Part shown: piece by piece, positions 11,055-21,474 of the stretch
Layout: the number at the start of each line of letters is the position of its first letter
Numbering within the stretch: the stretch's first letter is position 1
NCBI GenBank assembly: GCA_033239125.1
Contig: BSWB01000001.1
Coordinates: forward strand, 41,947,501-42,011,500
DNA: 64,000 bases
Direction of reading: 5' to 3'
Origin: Fagopyrum homotropicum
Taxonomy: Eukaryota; Streptophyta; Magnoliopsida; Caryophyllales; Polygonaceae
Notes under the pieces: generated by a model
Database searches by the model: none
What the model was told of the DNA's origin: nothing
What the model saw: the letters and a program-made list of their open reading frames with translations, nothing else
Translations under genes and position numbers: made by a program

Positions 11055-14000
11055 TTATTCGAGTGCGGTAGGTGCAAACTCCTCAGCTTGGAGTTCCGGT
11101 GAGTACTTCTTGAGTCGTTGACCGTTCACCTTAAAACTTCCGCTAGCTTCACCCCATACTTCAACTGCACCATGGGGGAAAATACGCTTAATTAGAAAAG
11201 GTCCAGTCCAACGAGATTTTAACTTACCTGGAAAGAGGCGAAGTCTCGAATTGAAGAGGAGAACTTGATCTCCTTCTTGCAAGTCCTTTGGGATGATATG
11301 CTTATCATGCCAACGCTTTGCTCTTTCCTTGTAGATCTTAGCGTTTTCATAGGCGTTCAAACGGAGTTCATCCAGCTCGTTGATGTCTAGGAGACGCTTC
11401 TCTCCCGCTTCCTTCATGCCGAAATTCAGCCATTTGATAGCCCAAAACGCTTTGTGCTCTAGCTCTACCGGCAAATGACAAGACTTTCCATACACGAGGT
11501 TGTATGGTGTGGTTCCTATGAGAGTCTTGTATGCAGTCCGGTATGCCCACAATGCATCATCTAGCTTCAAGGACCAATCCTTCCTAGTCCTTGAAACCGT
11601 CTTCTCTAGAATTCCCTTGATCTCCCTATTTGAGATCTCGACTTGTCCACTCGTTTGTGGATGGTAAGGGGTAGCGATCTTGTGAGTAACCCCATACTTG
11701 GCTAGAAGAGCTTCAAAGCGACGGGCTATGAAGTGAGAACCTCCATCACTAATGATTGTCCTTGGCGTCCCGAATCGCGGAAAAATGGTCTTGTTGAAGA
11801 ACTTGACCACCACCATGGCATCATTTGTGGGAGAGGCAATTGCTTCGACCCATCTAGAGACATAATCTACCGCCAATAGTATGTATTGGTTTCCACAAGA
11901 AGAAGGGAATGGTCCCATGAAGTCGACTCCCCAAACGTCGAAAATCTCCACCTCTTGGATGTTGTTGAGGGGCATCTCGTTCCTCCTAGAGATATTGCCT
12001 GTTCTTTGACAAGCATCGCAACAAGAAACAAAGGATTGCACATCTTTAAATAAAGTAGGCCAATAAAATCCAGATTGCAATACCTTTGCGCTAGTTTTGT
12101 TCGAACTAGCATGTCCTCCACAAGGTAGTGAATGACAATGACGGATGACACTTTGCATCTCATCTTCCGGCACACATCGCCGGATGATGCCATCCGGACC
12201 TCTCTTAAAGAGGAGAGGCTCGTTCCAATGGTATTCCCGGACATCCTTGAAGAACTTCTTCCTTTGTGCGTATGATAGTCCGGGTGGTATCTCCTGGCAA
12301 ACCAAATAGTTAACAAAATCAGCAAACCATGGTTCGTTACCTTTGGAGACTACCTTGATGCACTCCTCTATGATGTGTAGGTGTTCGTCCGGAAAGGAGT
12401 CATCAATGGGTAGATGATCGTCCTCTAGATGTGTTAGACGACTCAAATGATCCGCAACAGAATTTTCCGAGCCTTTCTTGTCGCGGATCTCAAGATCGAA
12501 TTCTTGTAGGAGGAGAATCCATCTAATCAGCCTTGGCTTCGCATCTTTCTTTGCAAGGAGGTATCGGATCGCAGCATGATCCGTGTAGACAATCACCTTT
12601 GCACCTACAAGATAAGAGCGAAACTTATCAATAGCATAGACAATGGCTAGAAACTCTTTTTCCGTAGTGGCGTAGTTGAGCTGGGCTTCGTCTAGCGTCT
12701 TGCTAGCATAGTATATGGCGTGGGTTCGTCCTTCCTTTCGTTGCCCAAGAACAGCTCCAATGGCTACGTCACTAGCATCACACATAATCTCGAAAGGGAG
12801 AGTCCAATCCGGGGGTTGGATAATGGGTGCTGAAATTAGAGCTTGCCGAATGGTGTTGAACGCATCTAGACATTCCTGTGAAAACTCAAAAACCGCATCC
12901 TTCATCAATAGATTAGTGAGAGGCTTTGATATCTTAGAAAAGTCTTGAATGAAACGTCTATAAAATCCAGCATGTCCTAGGAAACTTCTTATTCCCTTCA
13001 CCGAAATTGGGGGAGGAAGTTTCTCTATGGTCTCTATTTTAGCTTTGTCTACCTCTATCCCTCTACTAGAGACTAAGTGACCTAAAACGATTCCTTCCTT
13101 AACCATGAATTGACACTTCTCCCAATTAAGAACTAGGTTAGTGTCTTCACATCTTTGCAAAACAAGAGAAAGGTTGGAAAGACAATCGTTAAAGGAGGAA
13201 CCGTAAACGGAGAAGTCGTCCATGAAGACTTCCATGATTTCCTCCACATATTCGGAGAAGATGGCCATCATGCACCGTTGGAAGGTGGCTGGGGCGTTGC
13301 AAAGTCCGAACGGCATTCTCCTATAAGCGAACGTACCCCAAGGGCACGTGAATGTGGTCTTCTCTTGATCATCCGGATGTATCGGGATCTGAAAGAAACC
13401 ACTATAACCGTCAAGGTAGCAAAAGTATGAATGTTGTGCTAACCTTTCAAGCATTTGATCGATGAATGGCAATGGAAAGTGGTCCTTCCGCGTTGCATTG
13501 TTGAGCTTGCGGTAGTCTATGCACATTCGCCATCCAGTCACGGTTCGGGTAGGAATGAGTTCGTTGTTCTTATTGGTGATGACCGTCATTCCTCCCTTCT
13601 TCGGAACCACTTGAACCGGGCTCACCCACTTGCTATCGGAGATAGGATAGATGATACCTGCATCAAGAAGTTTAAGAATTTCTTTCTTGACAACCTCCTT
13701 CATGGTCGGATTCAACCGCCTTTGAGGTTGTCTTGAAGTTCTAAAGTCCTCCTCCATTAGTATTTTGTGCATGCATAGGGAGGGTTTGATTCCTACTAAG
13801 TCCTCAATAGTGTAGCCTATGGCTTTTCTATGTTTCCTAAGGACAATCATGAGCTGTTCATGTTCATCTATGCTTAATTCGGAACTAACGATAACCGGAA
13901 AGGTAGAATTAGATCCAAGAAAAGCGTACCTTAGATGAGTAGGAAGTGGTTTAAGTTCCATTGCTTTCGGAACTTCTAATGATCCTTGAGGAGCTTCCGA

Positions 14001-16928
14001 TGTTTCCTTGGAAGCTTCTAAGGATGTTGAGTGGATTGGAGAAGAATCAGAGGAAGTTGAAGGAGTGTGTCGATCGTCCTTTTCCACGGTCAAAATCACG
14101 GTTTCCTCTGGTTTTCCACGGCCGTAATATCCTCTGGAATGGAGGTCGAATTTGGTCATGGAATCCACGGCCGTGGAATACAGAGTATGACCGTGGATTC
14201 GAGTGTTTTCTGCCTCATCGTGGAGTTTCTCAAACTCCACTTCATGCATCTCTTCTTGTGCCTCTAAGGCTTCAATTTCCTCTTTGCACTCTTCTTCTCC
14301 TCCTACATCGGTTAGACTCATAGTAATAACCTTTTGCAAAGGATCGTTAAAGAGAATCGCACTTACCTCCTCCCTAGATAAACCTTCTTCGTCTTGGAAA
14401 TTGTAAATCTCCTCATCAAAGATTGGCTCCTTCACTAGAGTGGAAAGAACGAATTCTACTTTCTCTTCCCCAATGTCAAAAGCGAGTCTCCCATTCTTGC
14501 AATCGACCATGCAGCCGGAAGTTGCAAGAAACGGTCTTCCGAGTATGATCGGGACCGGACTATCCGCAGGAATGTCAAGCACGACAAAGTCAATTGGGAC
14601 AAAGAACTTGCCTAGCTTGACCGGGACGTCTTCTACAATACCGACGGGATGAGTAATGGATCGATCCGCCATGTATAACTTCATCTTCACCGGTTTAGGG
14701 TCGCCTAAACCGATCTTCCTGCACAATGCAAGTGGTAAGATGCTCACACTTGCTCCCAAGTCACATAAAGCGTCATATGTGACCTCCCCCACTCCAATGG
14801 GAATACAAAATGACCCCGGATCTTTCAGCTTTGGGGGCATTTTCTCCTTCATAGTCTTGATGAGGTCCGAAGAGTCCGAACTCATCTTGACTTCTCCAAA
14901 ATCTTCTAGCTTCCTCTTGTTAGAGAGGAGCTCCTTCAAGAACTTGCCATAAGCCGGCATACCTACAATAGCATCAATGAAAGGTATGTTAATATGCAAT
15001 TTGCTCATGAGTTCTATGAACTTACCGAATTGCTTGTCTAGGCGTGCTCGCGCTCTAGATTGAGGGAATGGTAGGGGAGGTTTGAAAGCCGGAGGAGGAA
15101 CATAGATATCTTCCTTCTCCTTCCCCTTTTCTTTACTTTTCTCTACGGGGACTTCAACAAACGTAGGCTGCGGATCGGTGGTAGTCACTCCGCTCCTAGT
15201 TGTAATTGCCATCACCCTTCCCTTAGGGTTGTCCTCCGTCTTTCCTGGAAGCTTCCCTTGATTTCTAGGAACTTCCTCCGCATGGTTGAACATTTGATTT
15301 TCCAAAACCTTTTGAGCTTTGTCAACCTTAGAAATTTGATCATCAACCTTGATGATGCGGTTCTCCAACCCTTGAAGCTTTCCCAAGATCGTCTCCAACA
15401 TGGGATCCGGCTTCTCTTTTCCCGTGTTGTTTCCTCCATTTGATGATTGCCCCTGGCTTTTCAAAGGAGTAGAGGAAGAAGAGGGTGGAGTTAGTGGATT
15501 GGAATTGGAAGGATGGGAGTTACCGGAATTTTGCTGATTGGAGCGCCAATTGTTGTTGTTCGAACCCCGATTGTTGTTCCAATTGTTGTTGTTTCGGTTG
15601 TTGTTGTTTCCATTCCAATTGTTGTTCCGGTTATTGTTCCGGTTGTTGTTGTTGCGGTTGGTGTTATCACCGCCGTTGTTGTTGCCCAAATAGCCAACAT
15701 CCTTCTCTTGTTGCTTTGGGAAGTTGGTCTTGATAGTCTCCTTCAACTCTTTGATCTCATTGTTGAGGGAGAAAATTTGATTTTGAGCTTCATGTGTGAG
15801 CTTTGCTCCTTGCTCCACACGATTTCCCTCCACTTTCCGGTGGGAATACTTCTCTATGACTCTTGCTTGCTTCTCAATGAAGTCCCAAGCGTCATCTTCT
15901 CTCATGTCCATGAACGTTCCACATGAGAGGGATTGAAGGTTGAATTGCGTTCCCGCATCCAGCCCCTTGTAGTAAATTTCCAGCAAGGCAAGCTTGGATA
16001 TGCCATGATGAGGGCAATCCAAGAGCAAATCCTGAAACCTTTCCCAAGATTGAAACAAACTTTCGTTAGGTCTCATAGAAAAAGCATTAATCTTACCTCT
16101 AAGTTCTGCCGTTTTGGAGGGCGGAAAGAACTTGGTGAGAAACTCTGCGGAGAGGTCTTCCCACGTCTCTAGCTTTCCACTAGGAAGAGCTTGGTACCAA
16201 GATAGCGCTTTCCCTTTCAAAGAGAAAAAGAAAGGTTTGAGCTTATAGCTGTTGGTAGTGGCGCTCTTTGGCCTCATCGTCTCCATCATACACTCAAAGT
16301 TTTGCAAGTGTTGGTGTGGAGATTCGGTGCTTGTACCGCCAAACTGGCTTTGGCGAACAAGAGTGATGACTTGAGGGTTGAAGCTAAACCCTTGTACATC
16401 TTCAGCATCAAAGTTCACACCTAAACGGCGTGGTTGTTGTGTTGGATCCATCCGCTGGCCAAGAGTTCTTGGCTCATTATCCACACGTTCGACCTTCGCA
16501 TTTCTAGGTGGAATGCGACGGTTAGCAGCTCCTTGTTGATTGAAAGGATTTATATTGATCGTGGGATCAATTTCTTCTAAAGGAGGCATGGAAGAATCAC
16601 TATCATCGGTGGATGAGTGGTTTCTTCTTCTAGACCTTGTCCTTCTTCTCGAGGACTTCTTCCCCACTTTATTTTCAAGATCGCTCATCTTTATCGTCAT
16701 TTGGGCGATCACGTCTTGTAGACCGTTAACTTGAGTTTGATGACGATCCATTTCGTCTTGGAGGAAAGACTCATTCCATCGGAGTTGAGCTTCCTTCTCC
16801 GCCAACTTAGTTTGAAGATCGCTTTCGTTTTCTTGAGCCATCCTCTTTTCCTTGCGCTTTTGCCTCAAGGTTTTCTCTAACTCTTGATCAAGAGGTAAGA
16901 GATCTCCGGTGTTCCTAGACCTGCGCAT
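11055..16928 (-). CDS. A1 gag-pol polyprotein, full length (1957 aa)
   Basis: One open frame with Gag, aspartic protease, reverse transcriptase, RNase H and integrase in Ty3 order. Gag occupies about residues 1-480: a Lys/Glu-rich likely coiled coil (15-90), the gag core with a WERFQDLL-type helix near 300, and an Asn-rich tract near 410-465. Protease has DLGAS near 724. RT shows the MPFGLCNAP block and FMDD near 1234 (FMDD replaces the commoner YVDD). RNase H has CDAS near 1384 and TDHAA near 1448. Integrase has the HHCC finger (about 1593-1640) and D, D, E residues in DFMGPF, SDGG and the block after PYHPQ (about 1666, 1724, 1760). Between protease and RT (about 906-949) is a linker whose DNA, 14080-14210, carries the family palindrome. 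No stop or frameshift is seen, so it could be functional. Confidence 0.93.
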   Translation of the reverse strand: MRRSRNTGDLLPLDQELEKTLRQKRKEKRMAQENESDLQTKLAEKEAQLRWNESFLQDEMDRHQTQVNGLQDVIAQMTIKMSDLENKVGKKSSRRRTRSRRRNHSSTDDSDSSMPPLEEIDPTININPFNQQGAANRRIPPRNAKVERVDNEPRTLGQRMDPTQQPRRLGVNFDAEDVQGFSFNPQVITLVRQSQFGGTSTESPHQHLQNFECMMETMRPKSATTNSYKLKPFFFSLKGKALSWYQALPSGKLETWEDLSAEFLTKFFPPSKTAELRGKINAFSMRPNESLFQSWERFQDLLLDCPHHGISKLALLEIYYKGLDAGTQFNLQSLSCGTFMDMREDDAWDFIEKQARVIEKYSHRKVEGNRVEQGAKLTHEAQNQIFSLNNEIKELKETIKTNFPKQQEKDVGYLGNNNGGDNTNRNNNNRNNNRNNNWNGNNNNRNNNNWNNNRGSNNNNWRSNQQNSGNSHPSNSNPLTPPSSSSTPLKSQGQSSNGGNNTGKEKPDPMLETILGKLQGLENRIIKVDDQISKVDKAQKVLENQMFNHAEEVPRNQGKLPGKTEDNPKGRVMAITTRSGVTTTDPQPTFVEVPVEKSKEKGKEKEDIYVPPPAFKPPLPFPQSRARARLDKQFGKFIELMSKLHINIPFIDAIVGMPAYGKFLKELLSNKRKLEDFGEVKMSSDSSDLIKTMKEKMPPKLKDPGSFCIPIGVGEVTYDALCDLGASVSILPLALCRKIGLGDPKPVKMKLYMADRSITHPVGIVEDVPVKLGKFFVPIDFVVLDIPADSPVPIILGRPFLATSGCMVDCKNGRLAFDIGEEKVEFVLSTLVKEPIFDEEIYNFQDEEGLSREEVSAILFNDPLQKVITMSLTDVGGEEECKEEIEALEAQEEMHEVEFEKLHDEAENTRIHGHTLYSTAVDSMTKFDLHSRGYYGRGKPEETVILTVEKDDRHTPSTSSDSSPIHSTSLEASKETSEAPQGSLEVPKAMELKPLPTHLRYAFLGSNSTFPVIVSSELSIDEHEQLMIVLRKHRKAIGYTIEDLVGIKPSLCMHKILMEEDFRTSRQPQRRLNPTMKEVVKKEILKLLDAGIIYPISDSKWVSPVQVVPKKGGMTVITNKNNELIPTRTVTGWRMCIDYRKLNNATRKDHFPLPFIDQMLERLAQHSYFCYLDGYSGFFQIPIHPDDQEKTTFTCPWGTFAYRRMPFGLCNAPATFQRCMMAIFSEYVEEIMEVFMDDFSVYGSSFNDCLSNLSLVLQRCEDTNLVLNWEKCQFMVKEGIVLGHLVSSRGIEVDKAKIETIEKLPPPISVKGIRSFLGHAGFYRRFIQDFSKISKPLTNLLMKDAVFEFSQECLDAFNTIRQALISAPIIQPPDWTLPFEIMCDASDVAIGAVLGQRKEGRTHAIYYASKTLDEAQLNYATTEKEFLAIVYAIDKFRSYLVGAKVIVYTDHAAIRYLLAKKDAKPRLIRWILLLQEFDLEIRDKKGSENSVADHLSRLTHLEDDHLPIDDSFPDEHLHIIEECIKVVSKGNEPWFADFVNYLVCQEIPPGLSYAQRKKFFKDVREYHWNEPLLFKRGPDGIIRRCVPEDEMQSVIRHCHSLPCGGHASSNKTSAKVLQSGFYWPTLFKDVQSFVSCCDACQRTGNISRRNEMPLNNIQEVEIFDVWGVDFMGPFPSSCGNQYILLAVDYVSRWVEAIASPTNDAMVVVKFFNKTIFPRFGTPRTIISDGGSHFIARRFEALLAKYGVTHKIATPYHPQTSGQVEISNREIKGILEKTVSRTRKDWSLKLDDALWAYRTAYKTLIGTTPYNLVYGKSCHLPVELEHKAFWAIKWLNFGMKEAGEKRLLDINELDELRLNAYENAKIYKERAKRWHDKHIIPKDLQEGDQVLLFNSRLRLFPGKLKSRWTGPFLIKRIFPHGAVEVWGEASGSFKVNGQRLKKYSPELQAEEFAPTALE
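14080..14210 (-). repeat. Palindrome cluster inside the A1 gag-pol linker
   Basis: Contains CCACGGCCGTGG (14165-14176), CCACGGCCGTAAT (from 14116) and related half sites. The 37 bp from 14116 match 6958-6994 in the LTR at 33 of 37 positions, in the same orientation. A module has therefore been copied between the LTR and coding sequence while the frame stayed open. Confidence 0.8.
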
Positions 16929-17005
16929 ACACTCAAAGAAAAATCAAATAACGAGAGCAAGCTCCCAAGCTTGACAACCGGCTACCGGATTCGGTCGAAG
17001 CCAAA

Positions 17006-17023
17006 TCCCCGGCAACGGCGCCA
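17006..17023 (-). other. A1 primer binding site (tRNA-Asp)
   Basis: The plus strand reads TCCCCGGCAACGGCGCCA, the same as the 3' end of plant tRNA-Asp (GTC) as I recall it, so the minus-strand element RNA is complementary to it. It lies 6 nt from the LTR edge at 17030. Confidence 0.88.
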
Positions 17024-17029
17024 AAAACT

Positions 17030-18733
17030 TGTTCGCCCCTAGAGGTGTGTGCAAATAAGCTTTATATTTATAAAACTGAAATCAAGCAAGCGAACCCGCA
17101 GTGTACGGATCGATATAGTTAAGCAAGAATTCCAGAGTATCGAACACAGGGATTTGGGTGGAACGAACTCGATTGCAGGTTATCAAGCGGTTATTATGAG
17201 AGTTTTGCAAATATATTGGGAAAACAACAATCCTAAAGATCCAGGTATCCAGCTATGGCAATCGATTCAAGATATACTAATGATGTAAAGACAGAGTTAA
17301 GATATGCAAAGGTATACTAATGTAAGGCAATCGTACGGTTGAGGTTCCAAAAACCTTATATAACTCACCCAAAAGACTCTTCCTATACAGGTTGATGAGG
17401 CTCAATATAGAAAGGTTCTAAGGACAAGGATTAACATCAAATACCCAAACCTATGATCTAAAGATCAAGACTAACTTATCCGATTGAGGTTGTTGAGGCT
17501 CACAATCGAGGTAGAGGTTGTTGAGGCTTCACTACCACCTAGAAAAGACAAGTCTAAACTAAGCTAAAGCAAATCTTTAACTTTGGATCAAGATAAAAGC
17601 AGGCTCGTAAACTTTAAGGAAATTACGGTTGGATCTTGAGATTCCACGGTCGTGGAACTCAAGAACAGCCCGTGATTTAGGGTTTTCGGCGACAATTCTC
17701 TAACTCTCAGGGTCTAATCTGTTTACGATCGATCTATCATCATCTAAGCCACAACTATCAACCCTTCACCTTAGAATTGTTAAGGGTTTTTAGCCAATAA
17801 CAGTCATATTGATATTAATTCAAGATTTAAAGGATAGAAAATGGGAATTTTCAAGAACTATCAATAATCTTCAATCGAATCTCAGAATCACAGCCAAGAA
17901 CAAGTGTTTATCAAAAGATGTAAAACGAGATAAACAATCACAATCTTAGGAAAGAAAGGAAACGGGATGTCAATCCGATCCTAAATCAAACCTAAGCAAG
18001 AAGAGGAATCTTCTTGCGAAATCCTTCAAGAAACTTCGATCTTCCACACGAAGATCACAACAGCGACTCTCCGACACGAACTTTGGAACTTCAATGAATT
18101 CTTCCAAATCACCTCCAAGAATGAGGGTTTGTGTGTTGCTAAGCTTGCGTTTTTTTTTTTGCCGCTAAACTTAGGGTTGAAAGGTCGTAAGTGCGGGAGC
18201 GAGGTGACGGAATCTTGCTTCATCCGTCCTTTTTATAATGCAGGGCAAAACGTCGGCCCGGCCCAATCTTCAAAAGATTATGGCTTCGAAAGTGGCGAAA
18301 AGATTCGCCAAGATCACGGTCGTGGAAGTTTCCACGACCGTAATTTTGAGGCGTGGAAACAAACACGGATAGCTTCCACGGCCGTAATATCCCCTGGAAT
18401 GAACATCGAATTCTGCATCAAGATCCACGGCCGTAATTTAGGGTAAAACCGTGATTCTTGCCTTCATTCGTGCATTCCTCAATCTAATACTCCAAATTGC
18501 TTCCAAAAGGTGCCCTTGGTCTATGGACACATCAACTCAACTCTCCTTTGCTCAATTCCGTTCGGAAATAGCTCCAAATCACCTATAATCAACATAGAAC
18601 TCGTGTAGACATCCATATCGACAATATAGGCAATACTAGCTCATATATGCATAAAGCTCAATCAAAGACTATCAATATGAATCAATTGCGATTAGAAAAC
18701 GTGCCTAAAATATCACAATATTTCATGCTAACA
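17030..18733 (-). repeat. A1 5' LTR (1704 bp), carrying the genomic promoter
   Basis: Transcription would run leftward. The best TATA is TATAAAAA on the minus strand at 18230-18237, about 500 nt into the LTR. The inverted repeat with 15-bp arms lies about 80-115 bp upstream of it (about 18313-18344) and further palindrome copies lie beyond. The conserved U5 string is at 17090-17108. Confidence 0.95.
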
Positions 18734-18738
18734 CCTCA

Positions 18739-19005
18739 CAGGGGCTATTTCTATACCTTGTTCTTCGTATCTCCCTTGTTCTTGCTTGTTAAAGATATAG
18801 GTCTTTTACATGTTGATCTTGCGTGCACCTTTGTAATCGAACCTATATTGTAATCGTCTTGAATGCCTAGTAAAAACCGGGATCGGAACTCCCCTCTTGA
18901 GGTTCCGCAGATGTAGGGTTTTTTAACACCTGAACTGCGTAATCAACTTGTGTGTCGATCTTTCCTTTTGATATATAATCTTGATCGCATAATAATCATT
19001 CTACA
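18739..19005 (+). repeat. Copia 5' LTR, second part
   Basis: Resumes exactly where 5610 stops, after the duplicated CCTCA (18734-18738), and matches 25609-25875. It ends TCTACA at 19005. Confidence 0.92.
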
Positions 19006-19008
19006 GAT

Positions 19009-19020
19009 TGGTATTAGAGC
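19009..19020 (+). other. Copia primer binding site (initiator tRNA-Met), one mismatch
   Basis: TGGTATTAGAGC differs from the usual plant TGGTATCAGAGC at one base and begins 3 nt after the LTR end, which is the expected place. Confidence 0.8.
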
Positions 19021-21162
19021 ATATGTGATATTCTTTTTCTTTGAAAGATCGATTCTTGTTGATTGTTATGTGTATCTGATCTTGCCTTCCGTTGTATTAT
19101 CTTTCTTTGTGTTGAAAGATCTGGTTTTACACTCGGTTGTTCCTTGGTTGCTTTTACTTGTGTATTCTGTTACCCCTTTGTGTGTGAGATCTGCCTGTTT
19201 TTGGTTTCCCCATTTATATAGATACTAACCCTTCTTTGTTTGTGGTTACAGGGTGAAACATGACAGACTCCACAATAAGGATGAAGCCATTCGATGGGAG
19301 TGGTGACTTCACCATGTGGCAGGTGAAGATGAGGGCTATTCTCACCAAAGAGAAATGCCTCAAAGCCATCACACGAGACTACCTGGCCATGACGTCCGAA
19401 GAAAAGAAAAAGGAGATGAGTGAGCAGGCCCATGCTGAGATCATGATTAGGTTAACTGACGACGTGGCTCGTCAGGTTGTAAGTTACACCTCTGCTAAAT
19501 CTCTATGGGATGCCCTAGAAAAATTATACTTGAAAAAATCTTTGCTCTCTAGGATCTCCTTACTACATAGACTCTTTACCTTCAAAATGGACACTAACCT
19601 GACTCTTAATGAAAATTTAGACAGATTCTTAAGAATGAATCAAGACTTGGCTAGATGTGATGATGAAATAAAAAGAAACCCACCTTGTTGTCTTGTTATT
19701 AGGGTCTTTACCTGCTCAGTTTGATACTTTGAGAGATGTCATTCAGTATAGCTCAGATAATATTACTCAAGAGAAGATAATAGAGGCTATAACTGAAAAG
19801 AATGATAAGTTAAAAGTTTTTAAAAGTAAAACTGAAAAGAAATCAGATGTCAAACCTGAAGTTCTTATGGTTAAAGGGAATTCTAAACATTTTAAAAACA
19901 AGAAGAAGGAAAAATATGAAAAAGATAAACCTGGATCTTCTGACTTTGACAAAAATAACAAGAAATGTTATTACTGTGAGAAACCTGAACATTATGCAAA
20001 TGAATGTAGGAAGAAAAAGAGAGATGATGCTAGGAATAATAAAAATCTTGATGGAAAAGTGTCTCTGTTTGAAAAAGTTCAAGTTGAATATCCTTGTGAA
20101 TTGCTAATGTGCTTTGAGCATGATTCTTTAAATTCTAATGTGTGGATTTTGGACTCTGGTTGTACCATGCATGCTTCGTTTGATAAATCATTATTTAGCT
20201 CTCTGCATGAATTTGATGGTGGAGAAGTTATGTTAGGGGCTAATACGGCCTTGGCCATTAGAGGGGTAGGAAATGTACCCATATGCATGTTTGATGGAAA
20301 AATTAGAGTTCTCCAGAATGTTAGGTGGGTTCCACAATTTAGAAGGAATTTAATGAGTGAATCTGCTTTAGATGACTTAAATTGTCAAATTTATACTAGT
20401 AATGGGATAAGGGAAGTAATAAGAAATGGAACTACTCTTATAAAAAGTATCAAAAAGGGTGGGTTATACCAAGTTATCACTGCACCTAATTTGATCCTTA
20501 CCACTACTAATACTAAAATGACCTTAATCATACTAAGAACCTAGCACAATAGACTTGGACATATTGGAAATATTGGCCTTAAAAATCTGTATAAACAAGG
20601 TATTTTAGACAAAGAACTTGTAGATATTGTTCTTTGTGAAAACTACATCTTAGGTAAAAAGAATAAACACAGTTTTAATAATTCATCCTATAAAGCTCAA
20701 AAACCTTTAGAATATGTTCACTCTGACCTATGGGGACCTGCACAGGTTGACACCATAGGAGGAAAGAGATATTTTATCTCTTTCATAGATCATTACTCTA
20801 GGAAAGTTTGGACTTATCTCCTGAAAAATAAAAATGAAGTTTTTGAGTACTTTAAAGAATGGAAACAAGCTATAGAAAATCAATCTGGTTATACTCTAAA
20901 ATGCCTTAGAACAGATAATGGGCTTGAATATTGCAACTCCGAGTTTAATAATTACTGCAAAAAAAAGGAATTAAAAGACACCTTACTATACCTGGAACTC
21001 CACAATAAAATGGAACAGCAGAAAGAATGAATAGAACCCTTCTTGAAAAGACTATATGTATGCTCATTAGTTCAGGGATGAAACACTCTATGTGGGGGGA
21101 AGCCATAGTGACTGCTACCTACCTCATAAATAGATCCCCTTCCTCAGTTATAGACTTTAAAA

Positions 21163-21398
21163 CCCCTCGGAAAATGTTGACTATATCAGTCTGCTTTCCC
21201 CTGAAGATCTTTTAGCTTTCGGGTTATTTTGATGTATTTTTGTATGTTTCTCTTCTTCTTTGTTGTATCCTTCATGACGGTTAGTCCGTCTGCCGATCTT
21301 TTTCGGCCTTTCGATTCACTAGGCGGCATGTCGTCTAATAATTCGAACCGCTTTCCTTTTTTCAAAAAAAAAAAAAAAACCCTCGGAAAATGTGGACT
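21163..21398. mobile_element. Retroposed poly(A) fragment (LINE or SINE type) with imperfect TSD
   Basis: A segment of about 197 bp (21183-21379) ends in about 16 A residues and is flanked by imperfect direct repeats of roughly 19 bp sharing CCCTCGGAAAATGT (21164-21182, 21380-21398). Poly(A) plus a long variable duplication is the signature of target-primed reverse transcription. The insert is T-rich with no ORF, so it is a SINE or, more likely, a 5'-truncated LINE 3' end. It interrupts the Copia integrase. Confidence 0.8.
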
Positions 21399-21474
21399 GG
21401 TAAGAAACCAAACTTAACTCATTTAAAACCTTTTGGTTGTACTGCCCATTCCCAGATTTCCCAAGGAAAGTTAC

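Larger units (their letters stand above)
5606..18738 (-). mobile_element. Athila-type Ty3 LTR retrotransposon 'A1', young and apparently intact
   Basis: The element is 5611-18733 (13.1 kb), bounded by CCTCA duplications (5606-5610, 18734-18738). LTRs start TGTTCGCC and end GCTAACA on the plus strand; coding is on the minus strand. In element order: 5' LTR 18733-17030, tRNA-Asp PBS 17023-17006, gag-pol 16928-11055, a leader with an internal TATA, a second ORF 10225-8651, a long non-coding tail with a hyperconserved block, a PPT-like AAGTATGGGG string just before 7315, and the 3' LTR. Clade assignment to Athila rests on the tRNA-Asp PBS, the extra ORF after pol, and gag-pol style. By eye the LTRs differ by one substitution (5909 T versus 17328 C) and one T in a homopolymer, so insertion was very recent. 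Confidence 0.93.

Noticed and set aside
15513..15926. 137-aa Val/Ile-rich plus-strand frame that could look like a membrane protein
   Set aside because: It is the antisense of the Asn-rich tract of the A1 Gag; codon structure supports the minus strand.
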